Numbered from the stretch's first letter, positions 37,101 to 50,894 are shown. The stretch is DNA of 64,000 bases from Chondrosia reniformis (GCA_947172415.1 OX359196.1:6511901-6575900), one strand, 5' to 3'. The notes: generated from the sequence alone by a model not told the origin. Program-made: numbers and translations.

Positions 37101-40100
37101 TTCCCTTCCTAAGGCAGTCAAAAACAACAGTCCCTTTTCAAATATCAGTCAACTGCCAGTTCGCAACGAGTTTTTTCAAACAATGGAACCAGTCATTATC
37201 ACCTCGGGAGAAAATGATGTAAAGCCTGGGCGAAATCTCAGACCCAAGCATTACCAGGTTACATCCCCATCCAAAGACAACCTCCTGACCACAGTGCCAA
37301 AGGATGATCCCACATCCTCCCAGTCTTCATCCTCCCAGTCTTCATCCTCCCAGTCATCTTCAGATCCATTCAATGGCAAGGCCATTAAAGATGTGAGGGT
37401 AGTGCTAAATAGACTACCAATCTACAAACTGAAGGACTGTACCCCTGCCTGCTCTGACAGCTCTGACAGCTCGACCAGTTCAGCTGAATCTAGTCAAGAG
37501 GATCAATTGGAACCTTCCCTCGATTCCAGCCCTTCATTGCTATCTCCTCTGCCTGACAGACTAGACATGGATACTTTAGAAGAGGATCTGTCCCCTCCTA
37601 ACACTGGACCCCCTGATGTACAGAACAGGGAACACCAATTGATAGAGCCTGATTTCATTCCACTTCCACTATCTGAAGAAATAGAGGAAGACAGCGTTCC
37701 TGAAACCCAAATGGACTTTGAGCAGCCGGATCTAACTTATCCAGAGATAGCTGAAGCCCAAGGACCACAGGAAGAGGACAGTAGCTCAGACACTGAAATG
37801 CATGTGGACCAGCAAGAGATTAAGACACCTGACATCTCTGCAAACTTGCAAAGCAGTGATGATGACCAGACAGAAGAACCATCGATGGCCTGTGTTTCTG
37901 AACACACTGACAATCACGACAACCCTCAAATGTTAGATGTGAAAACAGAAATTCCTTATAATTTGGAGGCTGATCCCAGTGAAACAGGTTTGACCTCACC
38001 TAGTGATGTGGTAGTTAAATTCAATGATCAGTTGCCTAGCTCAGAGGAGAAATGCCTGAAACTCTTAAAACGATCTAGAGTACGGACCAGTAATTCCCCC
38101 CCTCCAATCAGAGTAGTAGACTTTCTCTGTCAAATTCCAGAGGAAAAGACGCCAATTAAAAATTACTCAAATGGATCATCTGAAGTCGCCAATGGTGCAC
38201 CAATTGAGGATACACTGGGATTTGAACCACTTGAAGATGACAATAGCACAATAATTGCGGATACACCGACAAAGGAGGGGTCTGAATATGATAGCAATGC
38301 ACCGAGGCAGGAAGAATCTAAACTTAAAGAGAGCATCGTTCTTCTAAAAGATGATTACCAGTTTAGACAAAAGTCCAAGTCTCTTAAACCTAAGAAAGAT
38401 CTGAGACATCCCAGAGGTATGTATGCACTGTATCTATATACGTAATTCAGTAGAGTTTGTTTGCAATTTATGCCTAAAATATGCCAACATTAGCTACTAC
38501 ATCTCAGGGATTACAGAGAGCCACCTAAAAAGACACCTTTGCAGGTCAATGGTGTCCGTCCTGCTGTTGTAATGGCCTTCTCCAAGGTCTTCGTTTTGTG
38601 GCTGACTGCCATATTTAGGTATTGCTTCATATGGTTTACCGGCTCCATATAGATAAAATGGCCACTCTGCTGTAGTAGTTGCTCCTGCTAGTTCATTATA
38701 TCGGTGTATCATAATGTGTTGATGTGATTCTTAGGTTGATTTGGGTCTGTGTATTGGTTGTCTTTACCATAGAAGGAAGGGTTATATATAATTGTAGAGC
38801 ATAAAGTGATTTGTTGAATTGTTCTCAGATTTTAGATTGTTGCTCATTCTGTATCGTTCCATTCTTTTGATTAACTTAACTAGTGTAGTCATCTTAGATT
38901 GCATTGAGTAATAATAATTATAGTGTTACATATGTATGTATATTAGTGGGAAATACTTTGGTATTCTATGTATGTATATCAATAGACATTTTTAGTCCTA
39001 CATATGTGCGTATATACAGTACGTTTTGGGACGGATGTTGCAATCAGTAATCGATAAACAGGTTGGTGATGTCATTCTAGTGGGAACTATGGATCGAATG
39101 GTAGTCGCAAGTGTTAACTGATTACCGATTGCAATGTCTGGTCTGGACAACCGGAAAAAGTACTGTAATAGAAATACTTTGGTGTTCTTTGCAGGAGTTG
39201 TATACACTGAAGGTAAACAGACCTACCAGTGTCCAACCTGCACTGTACACAGACCCTTGACAGCAACACACTTTGCAAAACATAAAAGAATTGACATTCT
39301 ACAATGCAAGGTATATATGTGCATAATTACCAGCTCTACTAAGAGATATTCTACTGTGTTCATACGTAAGTATGTTAGACCTTAGTTCAGTAGTAGACAC
39401 AGCTTCACAATGTACATCTCGTTTTATAGCAATGCCTTGAATTCTACAACTCTGACGTCTTTAGCACGACAGATGGTGGTAGAGAAAATGAGTGCTTCCT
39501 GTGTGGAGATGGAGGGAATGTAGCTGAATGTGACAGTTGTCTTCAGAGTGTGTGTGAATCCTGCATTAATCATATTAGTGGACCCACAGCTTTTAAGAAA
39601 TTGCATAATGTAAGCTCTTTCAAGTGTTATTCATGTAACCCATCTCCTATCAAGAAATTGCTTAAGCACTACCAAAAAGTGCAAAATATCTTTGAAGGAC
39701 GTCAAAGACAGCCCCAGGGCAGTGATTTTGCAAAGAAACGTCACTCAAAAACTTACAAAAGAAAAAGAGAGTCTCCTTTTAATAAAAAGCCATCCGGAAT
39801 ACTCGATTTTGAAACAGACGATAATTTGTCTTCTTTATCCTCCAAGGATGAGAATGAATCTGATATCGACTTTTTCTCCAAGAAGAAAAAATCCAAGCGA
39901 AAGAGAGAAGGAACCTCTCCTGCTTCCTGCAAATCTTTGGAAAAATCCGAGCACAGCACAGGATGCAGCAGCGATAACTCCTCGGAAAGAAGAGCCAAGA
40001 AGATTAAGCAACACCAATCCTTTCGAAACAGGCACAAATGGGATGTTTCAAGTAGTGACAGTGAAAGTGAGCCTCTAAGAGGCAGAAAAAGAGAGTCTGA

Positions 40101-43100
40101 AGGACACAAGGGAGCTAAACAAAATGACAGACGGTTAACTAGTTACAGCCCTCGAAGTAGCGTCTCAGAAAGAAGCAACAGAAGTGCTCACAACGATGGC
40201 ATTAAGAACGAAAGCAGCAGCCTAAGAGCAAAAAGGAAAAATCCACTCTTGAGTTCAAACAGTTCATCTGGTGAAGATTCAGCTCAAAAGGTGATCATTT
40301 CTAGAATGTCAGATGGGATGGAATCGCCCGTTCCTCCCAACCGCAGTGGAGGAGTTAATCCTGATGGGGTGACCCTGACGCAACAGGCCCTGGAAAGCAA
40401 TGACTCCTCCTCCTCTGAGGATGAAGAAGTGAAAAAGAAGCAAGTCAAAATGATTAAAAAAGGGAAGGACCCTGAGAACGAGGGACCTTCATCTATAGAA
40501 ATTCTTGAGGAGGCTCAAGAGAAGAGTAGAACCAAAGTTTTGCCAAGGAAGAGGGGTGTTAGGAAACGGCGATTCATTATCTTGGATTCAGATCTAAGTA
40601 CTAGCAGCAAAGAAGAGCAGAGCGATGCTATTGTCTTGAGTGATGATAATGGTTCAGTGAGTGAGGAGGAAACCACAGATGACAAAAGTCACACTCCAAC
40701 ACCTAAAAAGGAGGTTTACATGAGAAGAAATATTAGAAAGATTAAGGACCCCAAGCAGCTAACATTTGCAACTCGATTGGCACAGAAGGAGGAGCAGGAA
40801 CGGATCAGGCGTTTGAAACAGAAGTCAGCCATTTTGTCTGATGAGAAGCAGTTCATTCTTGAAGGCACTGTCGAGAATTCTATTATGCAAATCAACCAAA
40901 ATATTGTGATGCAACTGAAACCACACCAAAGGGAGGGCATCAAGTTTCTGTGGGACTGTGTTTGTGAGTCACTGGAGAGATTAGAAAACTCTGATGGTTC
41001 GGGGGCTATACTAGCCCATTGTATGGGACTTGGGAAAACAATACAGGTAAGTACTAACGTACAGAACACTCATGGCAGTAAGGTGACATTTTGACTTTAT
41101 TAAGTAGTCTCTGCATCATTTGGTTAGTCTTGTATAGCTATCTTTTTCACTGTTACCAGCGGTAACGGTAATTGATTAAATAACAATGAGATCGCTAACC
41201 AGCTGCTAATTTACATAGCTACCATATAGAAAGACTCCTGTATCTTCATCCAAAGCTCTCTTCAGGTTTAGTTCCCCTATAGGCTTTTTTACAGAATAGG
41301 CATAGCATGTAGGAAAATGGTGTATTAGATTTTTCATATATATATTTGGTGTAAAGTATATATAGTTCTTGGCTGATGGCTGGAACCTAACATTCTACAG
41401 AGGACTTTGGGTTTAGCTCTCAGACTGCCTTTCCAGCTGTGATAGCTGGGAATGGCTAAACAGGGTGGTTATATGAGTCTGTCATATTGGTTATGTGATA
41501 TATATTATGGACTGTTGAGCTTCATTTTTGATAATGGATTATAGTTAAATTTAAACTAAAAGGGCCTCTTTCCTTTTATTGATCAGGTTATAGCTTTCAT
41601 TGACATGTTGATAACTAATGAAAAGTGTGGCATTAAGAAATTTCTCATTGTTGCTCCAAAGAACACGCTGAGTAACTGGATCAAGGAATTTGACACTTGG
41701 GTTGGAGAGGAAGCTAACTACTTTGTGAGTTCATGCAGGGTCCTGTGGCTGATGTATTTGTTTGAACCTCTTTGGCATAGTTTAGGATCATTCTACATGG
41801 TTGGGAATAGAAATAAATTTTGAATTAAACCATGCCAATTTAAAATTTTTTAGATCATCAATTTTTGTGGAAACTACCGTAAGGGCGAACAACTAGAAAT
41901 CATCAAGTCTTGGTTTAAGCAGGGAGGGGTTGGTATAGTCAGTTATGACACTTATCGCATTCTTGCTTCAGGCAAGGGAAAAAGAACTTCCAAGCAAAAA
42001 GCCATTCTACGGGAGTGTCTTCTAGATCCAGGTATTCAACCATACTTACTTGACTCATTTGATGTACAGTCATAAAATACAATTAATTAACACTACTTTT
42101 CAGGTCCTGATATGGTGATCTGTGACGAGGGTCATCTGCTTAGGAACCCAAAGTCAGCCTTGTCCATGACAATGAGCCAGATTCAGACCAAGAGAAGGAT
42201 TATCCTCACTGGCACACCTCTCCAGAATAACCTTAAGGAATGTAAGTGTGGGCCATTTTTACCTTGATAAGATGTCAGCCATTTATTAGAAAATGGCTAC
42301 CTATGAATAGTAAGGTACTGCAGCACTTGGTAAAATTAATTTTGATGATAGCTTATAGATAATTATTAGCATCAGTCACACTTGCTGAATAGGTTTTAAC
42401 CTTTCATGAAGATTCCTAGGTTGAAAATTTTAGAAACTGTTTAACAAGCATATCTGATTCTCAGGATAGTTATCAAAACTATAATGATAGCAAAATGTAC
42501 CCCTTATCATTTCTGGCAATGCAGTCTTTGTATTTAACTTTATAATGCAAGTATATGTATGTATGTAGCTTCATATTCACAATATGATCCTCTGCGTTGG
42601 ACATGTTATTGTCTTAATGACTGTACTTTTATTGCATGCCCCTGTCCAGATTACACCATGGCAAACTTTGTGAAACCCAACTTGCTTGGCACTCTGAAGG
42701 AATTCTCCAATCGTTTTATCAACCCCATTAGTAACGGTCAGTGTAGGGATGCTACTCCCTTGGATGTCAGGATTATGAAGAGAGTGTCACATGTTCTTCA
42801 CAAACTGCTTTCGCCATGTGTCCAGGTAATTTCTATAGATAGCTTACTAATTTAATTGCATTTTAGCATATTGGTAGGTTTATAGGTTTTGTTCCCTGTA
42901 GGCCTTTTACTGTAGGGTGGATGTAGGATAGATTAATGTGTATCATCTTTTCTACTTTCAGAGGAAGGATCACAGGGTATTAACAGAGTGTTTACCAGGC
43001 AAACAAGAGTACATCCTTAAATTCCGTCTTGGAGAAGTTCAAGAGAAGCTGTATGTTGCTCTCTTAAACAACAAGGGATCCGATGGAGCTATAGGCATTT

Positions 43101-46100
43101 TTAAATTATTCAATGCCTTACTTCGTGTGAGTTTGCCATGGTATCATGCATGCATGCCACTCACTGTTGGTCAGTTACATATGTTGTCATGGTAACCTTT
43201 AGTCTAGTAACAGGCTATTACTTTTATAGTGTTATGAAAGAGTATATCACCATCAGACACACCCCCTCTCCATCAGACACATCACCCTCAGACACACCCA
43301 TTCTCCATCAGACACACCCATTCTCTATCAGACACACCCTCTCCATCAGACACATCACCCTCAGACACACCCATTCTCCATCAGACACACCCCCTCTCCA
43401 TCAGACACATCACCCTCAGACACACCCATTCTCCATCAGACACCCCCCTCCATCAGACTGACTGGAAGATATTAGTCTTACATGTGTATTATTGCACTTT
43501 CATTCTTTTTTTTTCTTTTTTAACACCATTATACTAATTACTGGTTTTGGACATGAATTCAAGGTGCCATATTAAAATTGTATATTTGGTTTCAGATTTG
43601 GAACCATCCTTGGATGCTGCGAATCTATGAGGAGCAGAAATTGGAAGAGGATGATGAGGATGATGAAGGGAGTGACTTGGCAGGGTTCATATGTGACAGT
43701 GACTCTGATGCTGAGGAACTCTGCATGATAGAAGCCAAAAAGAAGAAGGGAAAAGGTCGGAAGGGGGTCAGATCATCATCCAGTTCATCTTCAAGTACTC
43801 CCATCTTAGCTAGTACATCGGCTGTTGCCAATGATAAGTTGCCACATGTGGTTCTTCTCAATGATGTAACTACTACAAATGCAGAACCAGACAGCACCAC
43901 AGATGTGACTGCAGTTCCAGACAGTAGAAGTGCTACTCCTTCCAGCCAAAATTGGCATCATGAAATTCTTACAGATGAGATGGAATATATGGCAAATCTA
44001 AGTGGAAAAATACTATTTTTGAAGGAGCTTCTGCAAGAGGCAAAGAAATTAGATGAGAAGATTCTTGTGTTCAGTCAAAGCATTCTTACACTTAATGTGA
44101 TCGAACACTTTCTGAATACTGAGGAGTTTGGAAATCTTACTGCCGATTTGGACTATTTTAGGTTGGACGGCTCTACAGGAATTGGAGAAAGATCTAATAT
44201 GACAAGCAAGTTCAACAACAAACGCAATCAAAGGTTATTAATAGACGGTTGTTTTAACTCCTAATATATGTTTGACATGAGACTTGTTCTATCTATCTAT
44301 TTATAAATAGAGTTCGCTTATTCATGATTTCAACTCGTGCCGGTAGCCTTGGGATTAATTTGGTTTCTGCTAACAGGATTGTCATATTTGATGCCTGCTG
44401 GAATCCATCACATGATCTCCAAGCCGTCTTCAGAGCCTACAGATATGGTCAAACCAAGCCAGTATTTGTTTACAGACTTATTGCTATGGTGAGCTATTTA
44501 ATGATTGGTATTTGAATCATCTCCACTTATCTTTAAACATGCTACTTAGACTACATAGAGAAGTAGAAAGAGAAAACTGGTAACCTCATGTATCCAAAGC
44601 TCTCACTAACTAGGCTTAGTTCCTTTTAGTTCCCTATACATATGCCTTTATTCTAAAGTAGATGTACATAGCATGTAAGAAACATGGTGTGTTAGATTAT
44701 TCATAGGTAAACAATCATTTGTTCACTAAATGCAATGCCTGTCTCAAAGTCCCCACTAAAGATTGGTAAGATTGTCTTGCAAGCTGCTTCTCACAATATT
44801 GTAGGGCACAATGGAGGAAAAGATATATGATCGACAGGTAACAAAAGAGTCACTGGCACTGAGGGTTGTGGACAAGAAACAGATTGATAGACACTTCAGT
44901 CTGTCTAACCTAAAGACATTGCTCGTGTATACTCCTCCACCTCCCAAAGAGGCAGTCAACATGAAAGAAAGACCAGAGGTGGGTTAGGACTGTTTATCGA
45001 ACCTTTCATTATGAATCAAAGACTATGCACCAAATAGTGGTAACCTAAAAGGAAGAACGCAATACAAGTATTTCGAGTTTAAAAACTGGCGGGGCTGTGT
45101 CCTGAACATTATAAATAACAATAGAAAAGCTTCGTTAACTAAAGCTTCCTGAATGTTGCCATTTGCAAAAACGATGTATTGACATGTAAATTAAATGTTA
45201 TAATAGTTGCATATGCACCTGTATTAAATGTGTGTCTTTCCGTAACATGAAGCCATACAACGGAATCAGCAAATGAAAACAATATGGTAGCCCCTAAAAG
45301 ATTTTTGGGGCTACTGCCCCCACACCTGAATTACTTATATAGCCACTTGGTTGGTTGAATAATGAATAATCTAACACACCATTTTGTATTCAGATGTATA
45401 GTAAGTGTTTTAATAATGCAATTATTCCTTTTTCAATGAAGGCTGATCATTTACTTTGTGGCATAATGGATCGCCTCCAGCCGGACTGGTTGGTTAGTTA
45501 TCACAGCCATGACTCCCTATTGATCCACAGAGAAAAGGAGGAACTGTCTGAAGAAGAACAGAAGTGTGCCTGGGATGATTACAAGAGGACGATTGAGGGT
45601 GCAGTATACTATAACATAGCTGCCACTGGTCAGCAGCCAACACCTTCTGCCCTGCCTCTCCAAAGTGGCCAACAACCAAATTATACTGCCCTGCCCCAAG
45701 TAGCTCCAGCAAACCCCTCTCTAATGCAAACCTCCATCCAACCAGCCCATCACTTTCCACAGGTGCACTTTCCAAGTACTCAGAAACCATCAGGCCAAAC
45801 CCAGTCAACAATTTATCACACCTTTGCTTTCGATTTGGCAAGGAAGATAATGGAGGAGGAACAGCTTCAATCTTCCTATCCAAATTTGGACAATTTGAGA
45901 GAATTAGTTAAAAATAGAGATCCCTCTAATACCCACCTTATTAACCATATGGCAAAAGTTATTGGTATTAGTCAGGGAAACCTGAACTATATAGCTACCA
46001 AGCTCAACAACATTCCTGGGAACAGTAGAAGACTAATAGAGCCTCTCTTTGCAAGGTATACAAAGATCCAAAGTAATTTCTATGATTACAGTAAAAGAGT

Positions 46101-46131
46101 TTTGGAAGCCATTAAGCAAATCAAACCATGA
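34183..46131 (+). CDS. ATRX: ATRX chromatin remodeller
   Basis: Fourteen exons: 34183-34193, 34264-34327, 36937-38416, 39195-39310, 39430-41046, 41587-41724, 41854-42031, 42104-42241, 42650-42825, 42962-43126, 43596-44233, 44311-44488, 44805-44978, 45394-46131; 5811 nt, 1936 residues. An acidic, Ser-rich N-terminal region is followed by the ADD domain from about residue 519: a GATA-like finger (CPTC, CKQC) and a PHD finger ([24 protein letters not shown]). A long charged linker leads to the SNF2 ATPase: MGLGKTIQ near 1090, the ATRX-type DEGH box at 1209-1212, [23 protein letters not shown] and [19 protein letters not shown] deposits H3.3 with DAXX at heterochromatin and telomeres, the ADD reading H3K9me3 with unmodified K4. 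Exons 1 and 2 are inferred from phase and splice sites. Confidence 0.95.
35108..36102. repeat. 46-bp minisatellite (~21 copies) in ATRX intron 2
   Basis: Unit: GATACAAGGTATTCCGAAAG plus AGGGAGGTGATTAATGTGCT plus ATCTAT. Copies are nearly identical; they vary at GATAC/GACAC and in a few GTGTTCTGAGAG variants near the right end. No splice site of ATRX is included. The array occupies about 1 kb of the 2.6-kb intron. Confidence 0.95.
36298..36415. promoter_or_regulatory. Three CCAG-N6-CTGG type palindromes
   Basis: AACCAGTTTGAACTGGTT (36298-36315), AACTGGTTAGAACCAGTT (36369-36386) and AACCAGTTGTAACTGGTT (36398-36415) lie within 118 bp of ATRX intron 2. The first and third fit the CNRG-N6-CNRG consensus of TFCP2/Grainyhead-class factors; the second has the half-sites in the other order. 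Regulatory function is inferred. Confidence 0.45.
36517..36690. repeat. Degenerate TAAGAGCCC repeats in ATRX intron 2
   Basis: The motif AAGAGCCC or a close variant recurs about six times with irregular spacing and T-rich spacers. The block resembles a decayed short tandem array. Confidence 0.55.
38417..39194. other. ATRX intron 3
   Basis: No exon recognised. A 71-codon minus-strand open frame (38497-38712) matches nothing I know. TACGTA-type simple sequence lies near 38930-39010. Confidence 0.5.
41228..41336 (+). repeat. Copy of the dispersed ~110-bp repeat in an ATRX intron
   Basis: Landmarks ACTCCTGTATCTTCATCCAA, GTTCCCCTATAGGCTTTTTT and AAATGGTGTATTAGATTTTT, in the same order as the other copies. 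Between ATRX exons 5 and 6. Confidence 0.7.
43250..43460. repeat. CCATCAGACACACCC short tandem repeats in an ATRX intron
   Basis: About a dozen irregular units of CATCAGACACACCC or CATCAGACACATCACCCTCA type, 17-22 bp each, in the intron between exons 10 and 11. Confidence 0.85.
44575..44706 (+). repeat. Copy of the dispersed ~110-bp repeat in an ATRX intron
   Basis: Landmarks ATGTATCCAAAGCTCTCACT, TTAGTTCCCTATA and ATGGTGTGTTAGATTATTCA. A further 3' fragment, inverted, lies at 45350-45392 immediately before the last ATRX exon. Confidence 0.7.
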
Positions 46132-47128
46132 TACTGCTCCATTGTCCTTGTATATCCCATCAGAAATTTTGATTTTGTTTAAATGTGTAATATATTTACA
46201 TATTACTATCATCAATTCCACTTAATAACTGGTTTATGTGTATTATCCATTTATCATTGTAATTGGAATTATTTTACTGTTGTTGATACACCATGGATGT
46301 CCTATCAATATTAAAATGTTCACAGTTATAGACAATTTGAATATATTTCATAAATATCCTGGCTTTTCTTAGTTATCTAATTATGTATATACATGGAGAC
46401 ATGTGCATCTTATATAGTCACAAAAGTGGTTAATAATAACTGGAGAGATACTATGTAAGTTTACACAAAAGTGCTTGGATAATATCTGTATTTTAAGGAA
46501 AATGCATGTACACATACAATTTAAATTTATAATAATCCTTAAGGTTGTCTAATTACATAGAGACATGGATATATCTGCACTGTATTTTAAGGAAAATGTA
46601 GCCCTAAATGTACATTAAATTCTGGTACACCAATTTTATGTATGGTGAGAGATAGGGTAAATATTGACATACGTACGTATATATACAGTACTTCAGTACT
46701 AGAGAGGCCACTGTGGCTGGAGACCAGTAGAGTCCATTACAATTGGAGACCTGTAGTGACCAATTAGAGACCCTGCTGACACATGCATGTTTAGGTTCAT
46801 ATATTAAAGACATTAAAATTTCTAAAACTCGCTGAAAATGTTGTATATATGTGGATGTCTGTGAATGCTGACATAAAGTTTCAGATTCATTTATATCTTT
46901 CCATTTGACAGAGTTGCAACACTAAATGTGCATTAAATACAAACTTAAAGTCACAATATATATGCACGAATTGGTTTATAACTAGTCTTTCTGAAGTTCA
47001 TTGGCAATTAATTATGATCACCTTGCCATTCAATATAGCATCATATTAACATCTACCATTTTCATGAACATGTGTATGATTATAATAATTGCCTACAGTT
47101 CTTGAGATAAATATATGACTGTATTTGT
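46132..47128. other. Convergent intergenic region ATRX/SLC36-like with inverted satellite relics
   Basis: No gene seen. Bases about 46605-46665 and 46825-46965 read as the reverse complement of the 169-bp satellite: GTACACCAATTTTATGTATGG then GAGAGATAGGGTAAAT, and GATGTCTGTGAATGCTGACA. They are divergent from the main block. Confidence 0.65.
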
Positions 47129-50100
47129 CTAAAGTGACACTTGTAAACAAATTTCTTCAGCTTCACCCTTATCAAAACTGATGATAAAATCCTTCAATGT
47201 TGTACATAAGCCAATGATTGCTCCTAGTATTCCAAAAATTATGATCAAGATGTCTTTGGAAACCCACATCACAAAGTATATTTTCTTCCATGCAAGAGCT
47301 TTATTATTCAATGTTTCTGGTAAGGTTCTTTGACTATTCCAGAGCATTTTCTTGGATTCTCCAGCATAAATGAGAAGGTGGATGATGGCTGGCATTATAA
47401 AAGCGATTGAAGTACTGGAAACGGTTCCAACAAGTGATACATAATCACCCAAACGTCCTGGATCAACCATGGCTAATCCACCTGAATGAAGTATATGTAT
47501 TGCAATATTAAAATTTGTTTAAAAAGGTAGAATTATATATATATATATGTAAATTTATCCTCTGTTTTACTAGAGGATATACCTATAATCAAACTATCAG
47601 TATAATTTCTAATAAGAATTAATCCCTTAGGTTTATATATAATTACCCTCCCAGGCCAAAAGCTACGTATATATCATACAATACATTATTATAGATCAGT
47701 ACAAGTTTTCTCGTAATATATCAGAAAATGTATTAGAATTTTACTCTTATATATAGTCTATTCATATACGTACAGCTAGGTGTATATAATATTATACGTA
47801 CGTATATAAATAGTTACAAATCTATACTTACAGATGATGATGACAATAAAAGTTACAAGTGCTAAATGAATGAGGTATTTTTTAGTTTCCATTCTTTTAT
47901 CTTCCTTTAAATAGCCATGATGTATCATATATGTAAATAGCGATGGCTCCATAAATTCAATAGGTATATAAAATTGGAAAGGAAAGGTGGCATAGATTGA
48001 AAAACCAATACCAAGTCGAGCAACATGGTAAACACTACATATAGAAGAAGATGTATATAGAGAAGACTATAGTGACTTTATAGCCATTTAACACATGTAT
48101 ATACATTTATTTTGATTGAAAAGATTATGATTGTATAAATTTATGAAAATGTAAAATTATGTAATAGCATTGTATATATACATACGTATATACACTGTAT
48201 GTCTCTTTTTGTTGTGTATAAAACATCTATAGATTTATAACCTCGATCATGAATTTATGATTGAATGCAAAATATATATGTTATTCTAAAGCAAGTGCTA
48301 AACTCACGCTCTGAGCCATGGAGTATTGGAGTTCAAATTCATGAAAATGTTTCCCCTTACACAGTTGCCATAAGCCAGGTAACCAAGGAGACCAGTAGCT
48401 AAATATAGTCCAGCCACCAATGTCAAGCTGGCATACACAACTCTTGCAAAGTGTTCTGGCTTTTTCATTTTATTTTTAATTGGCAAAATCTAGCATAAGT
48501 ATGTCATAAATATTATCAACTATACCTTACATATACATATACACCCTAATCACCCTTATAAATTGTGAATGTGCCTAATATATGCACTTACTGCTCCTGC
48601 GCCTTCAATGGAAAATATAGCAATGCCAAAGAATAAAAATACATCATTAATATCTTTTGATACTATTTCAACCCCACAGATCAAAGTTTGAACCTCATAG
48701 ATGGCAGGTGCTTCGTCAATTTTATGGGCAGCTGTGGTATTCCAATTGGTCAGGCAGTTAGCAGCTGCAGTGTGTGTTGTCAGCCTGTATAGCATATCAC
48801 AATAGCTAACTATTAAGCTGCTAATCATCACAACACTTCCAGTCATCATGATTAATGCTAAAGTGGGCAAATCTCTGATGTATGAAGGCAGCAGGAAGAG
48901 AACAAATAGAGCAGCAATCAGTACACGCAGGTCTATATCCATACCAATACTTGGATCAGCAAGAATCTATATACACATGCAGTAATATAGATAAGTAAAT
49001 GTTACTTATATATATACATACATCTATAGTATAGTATACTAACATATTTTAAGTTTTCAGCACAAAAGACAACATAGACGACACAAACTCCAAATTGTAG
49101 GATTATCAGAATGAGCTTGATTGTGTAACTGTAAAAGTGTAGATAAACAACAGTTACTAAACCAGAATGGATATATAAAATTTATAATAATAATTATAAA
49201 CAATAACAATGAGATAATTTTTATTATTATTTCCATTCATATAATAATCAGAGAGTACGGTAGTACTCTCTATGTAGGGATGGTACTGGTTGTTTCGTTT
49301 TCCCCATACATTGGTATAGGAGCGAAATTCCGAATTAGGCTGAAAATCGCCGAAACGAGACTATGTAGAGTTAAATATAGAACAGCCATGCTATAAATTG
49401 GCCTTGAAGGCAAGCGACCGTGTATCGTTGGCAAATGAACGAACTTTGAAATCTCCCATTTTCGTTTTCTTCTTCTTCATCTTCTTCTTCTTCATCTTCT
49501 TCATCTTCTTCGCCCGCTGTAACTAAAAAACGCAATAAGCCTTCGGACTACTTCTTAAGCGAAAATATTCTAAATTTTCCGAGCTGTATTCTTTTGTAGA
49601 AGCGAGAGCGATAACGCTATTATTGAGTATGACAGTTTTCATGGCCCCAGAGTCAAGACCTCAATAAATTCGCCATTTTAATGACGTCATATTCAGTCGA
49701 ACATTGCAAAACCAAAGTGGTTTAAAATACAACGAATTCCTAGCTTATGCTCCATAAAAAGTACAGAAACTAGAGAACAATAAAAATTTTCTTCAAAAAT
49801 AGTGAAGATGTAGGGATGGCACAAAAAGCAGAGAAACAAGAAAGGGATGTTACACAGTGAAGCATTAGCTATGCATGAATCCTACAAGCAAGGGTGTTGT
49901 ATGATTCATGCATATATAGCTAAGGCTTCACTGTGTAACATCCCTTTCTTGTTTCTCTGCTTTTTGTGCCATCCCTACATCTTCACTATTTTTGAAGAAA
50001 ATTTTTATTGTTCTCTATAATATTAATAATTATAATAATAATAAAAAAAGAAAAAATACATATGAATCCTTAATTATTCTGTACCTTGTAAGCTTTTCAA

Positions 50101-50894
50101 TATTTTGCTTGGATACTTTTACACAGTATAAATTAACGTACTCAATATCACTAAGTTGAATGGCCATCTTAGCTAACTGGTCATACGTTATGGGGTAGTT
50201 TGTGTCCAAGTTAAGCCTATTTATGTGTATTATATAGAAGGAAAGTCACTGACATCACAGACGTATAATATGTACATGTTTATTTTTTATCATGAGCTTA
50301 CTTCTTAATTACAAATTGGCTTGATTGTGCCAGAAGAATTACGCAATGAATAGCAATTACAGCTATACTTATAAGCAAAAGTGAAGCCAACTGTGATAAA
50401 TGACATAATACTGATACAATACAAACATGCACGTATACTGCTATAATACAAATTGGTTGTGCTTAATATTATACGCATTCCATAATAATGTGCTGTTGAT
50501 GTTGAAAATGTAATACAATAGGAATAATATCACCATGCAGTATGAATTGTGCAGAAGTTTACTAAATAGCCAGCCTTCCTGAAGGCAAATGGAAGAACTA
50601 AGATACCCGTTCCCATGAAGGATTTCGTTATGCCTGCTGCAGCATCAAGACTACTATATATAAAGAATAGAGTATAATTATTTAATTGAAGCCTATAGTC
50701 CTGTAAATTGTAAATATAGGATACGCCATTATAATTTACACAGTTATAGCGGCATATACGACGTATATAGCTCATTACAAAGCGGTAAAACTGTATACAG
50801 ATATGATCGCTTACTTAATTAACTTTGATGGAATTTTATTTTTATCGTCTGTTGTAGTAATTTTCTTGAGATCCGTGCAGTTTTTCTTATTCAT
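47129..50894 (-). CDS. SLC36/SLC32-type amino acid transporter (APC superfamily)
   Basis: Nine exons on the minus strand: 50815-50894, 50563-50653, 50302-50390, 50085-50216, 49044-49128, 48592-48966, 48308-48489, 47832-48034, 47129-47481; 1590 nt, 529 residues, start MNKKNCTDLKK. The first span (GITKSFMGTGILVLPFAFRK) carries the MGTGILxLP signature of the Aa_trans family. Later spans follow the 11-helix pattern (ALFVLFLLPSYIRDLPTLAL; FFGIAIFSIEGAGA; ASLTLVAGLYLATGLLGYLA; ILIIIFGILGAIIGLCTTL). A 60-residue loop between spans carries Asn and Cys, as in PAT transporters. Known role of SLC36: proton-coupled export or uptake of small amino acids at lysosomes or plasma membrane. The exact substrate cannot be told. 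A TA-flanked hairpin element occupies its 0.96-kb intron. Confidence 0.9.
49468..49512. repeat. (CTT/CAT)n simple repeat
   Basis: CTTCTTCTTCATCTTCTTC-type run in the long intron of the SLC36-like gene. The surrounding 49130-49770 holds no recognised exon. Confidence 0.85.
49773..50015. mobile_element. Near-perfect foldback element with TA target duplication (Tc1/mariner-type MITE)
   Basis: Two arms of about 110 bp are almost exact reverse complements: GAGAACAATAAAAATTTTCT at 49773 against its complement ending at 50015. The loop itself pairs further (ATGCATGAATC with GATTCATGCAT). TA flanks both ends (49771-49772 and 50016-50017). The high arm identity implies a recent insertion or conserved hairpin. 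Confidence 0.85.

Noticed and set aside
38497-38712. 71-codon minus-strand frame in ATRX intron 3
   Set aside because: No recognisable motif; kept only as intron content.
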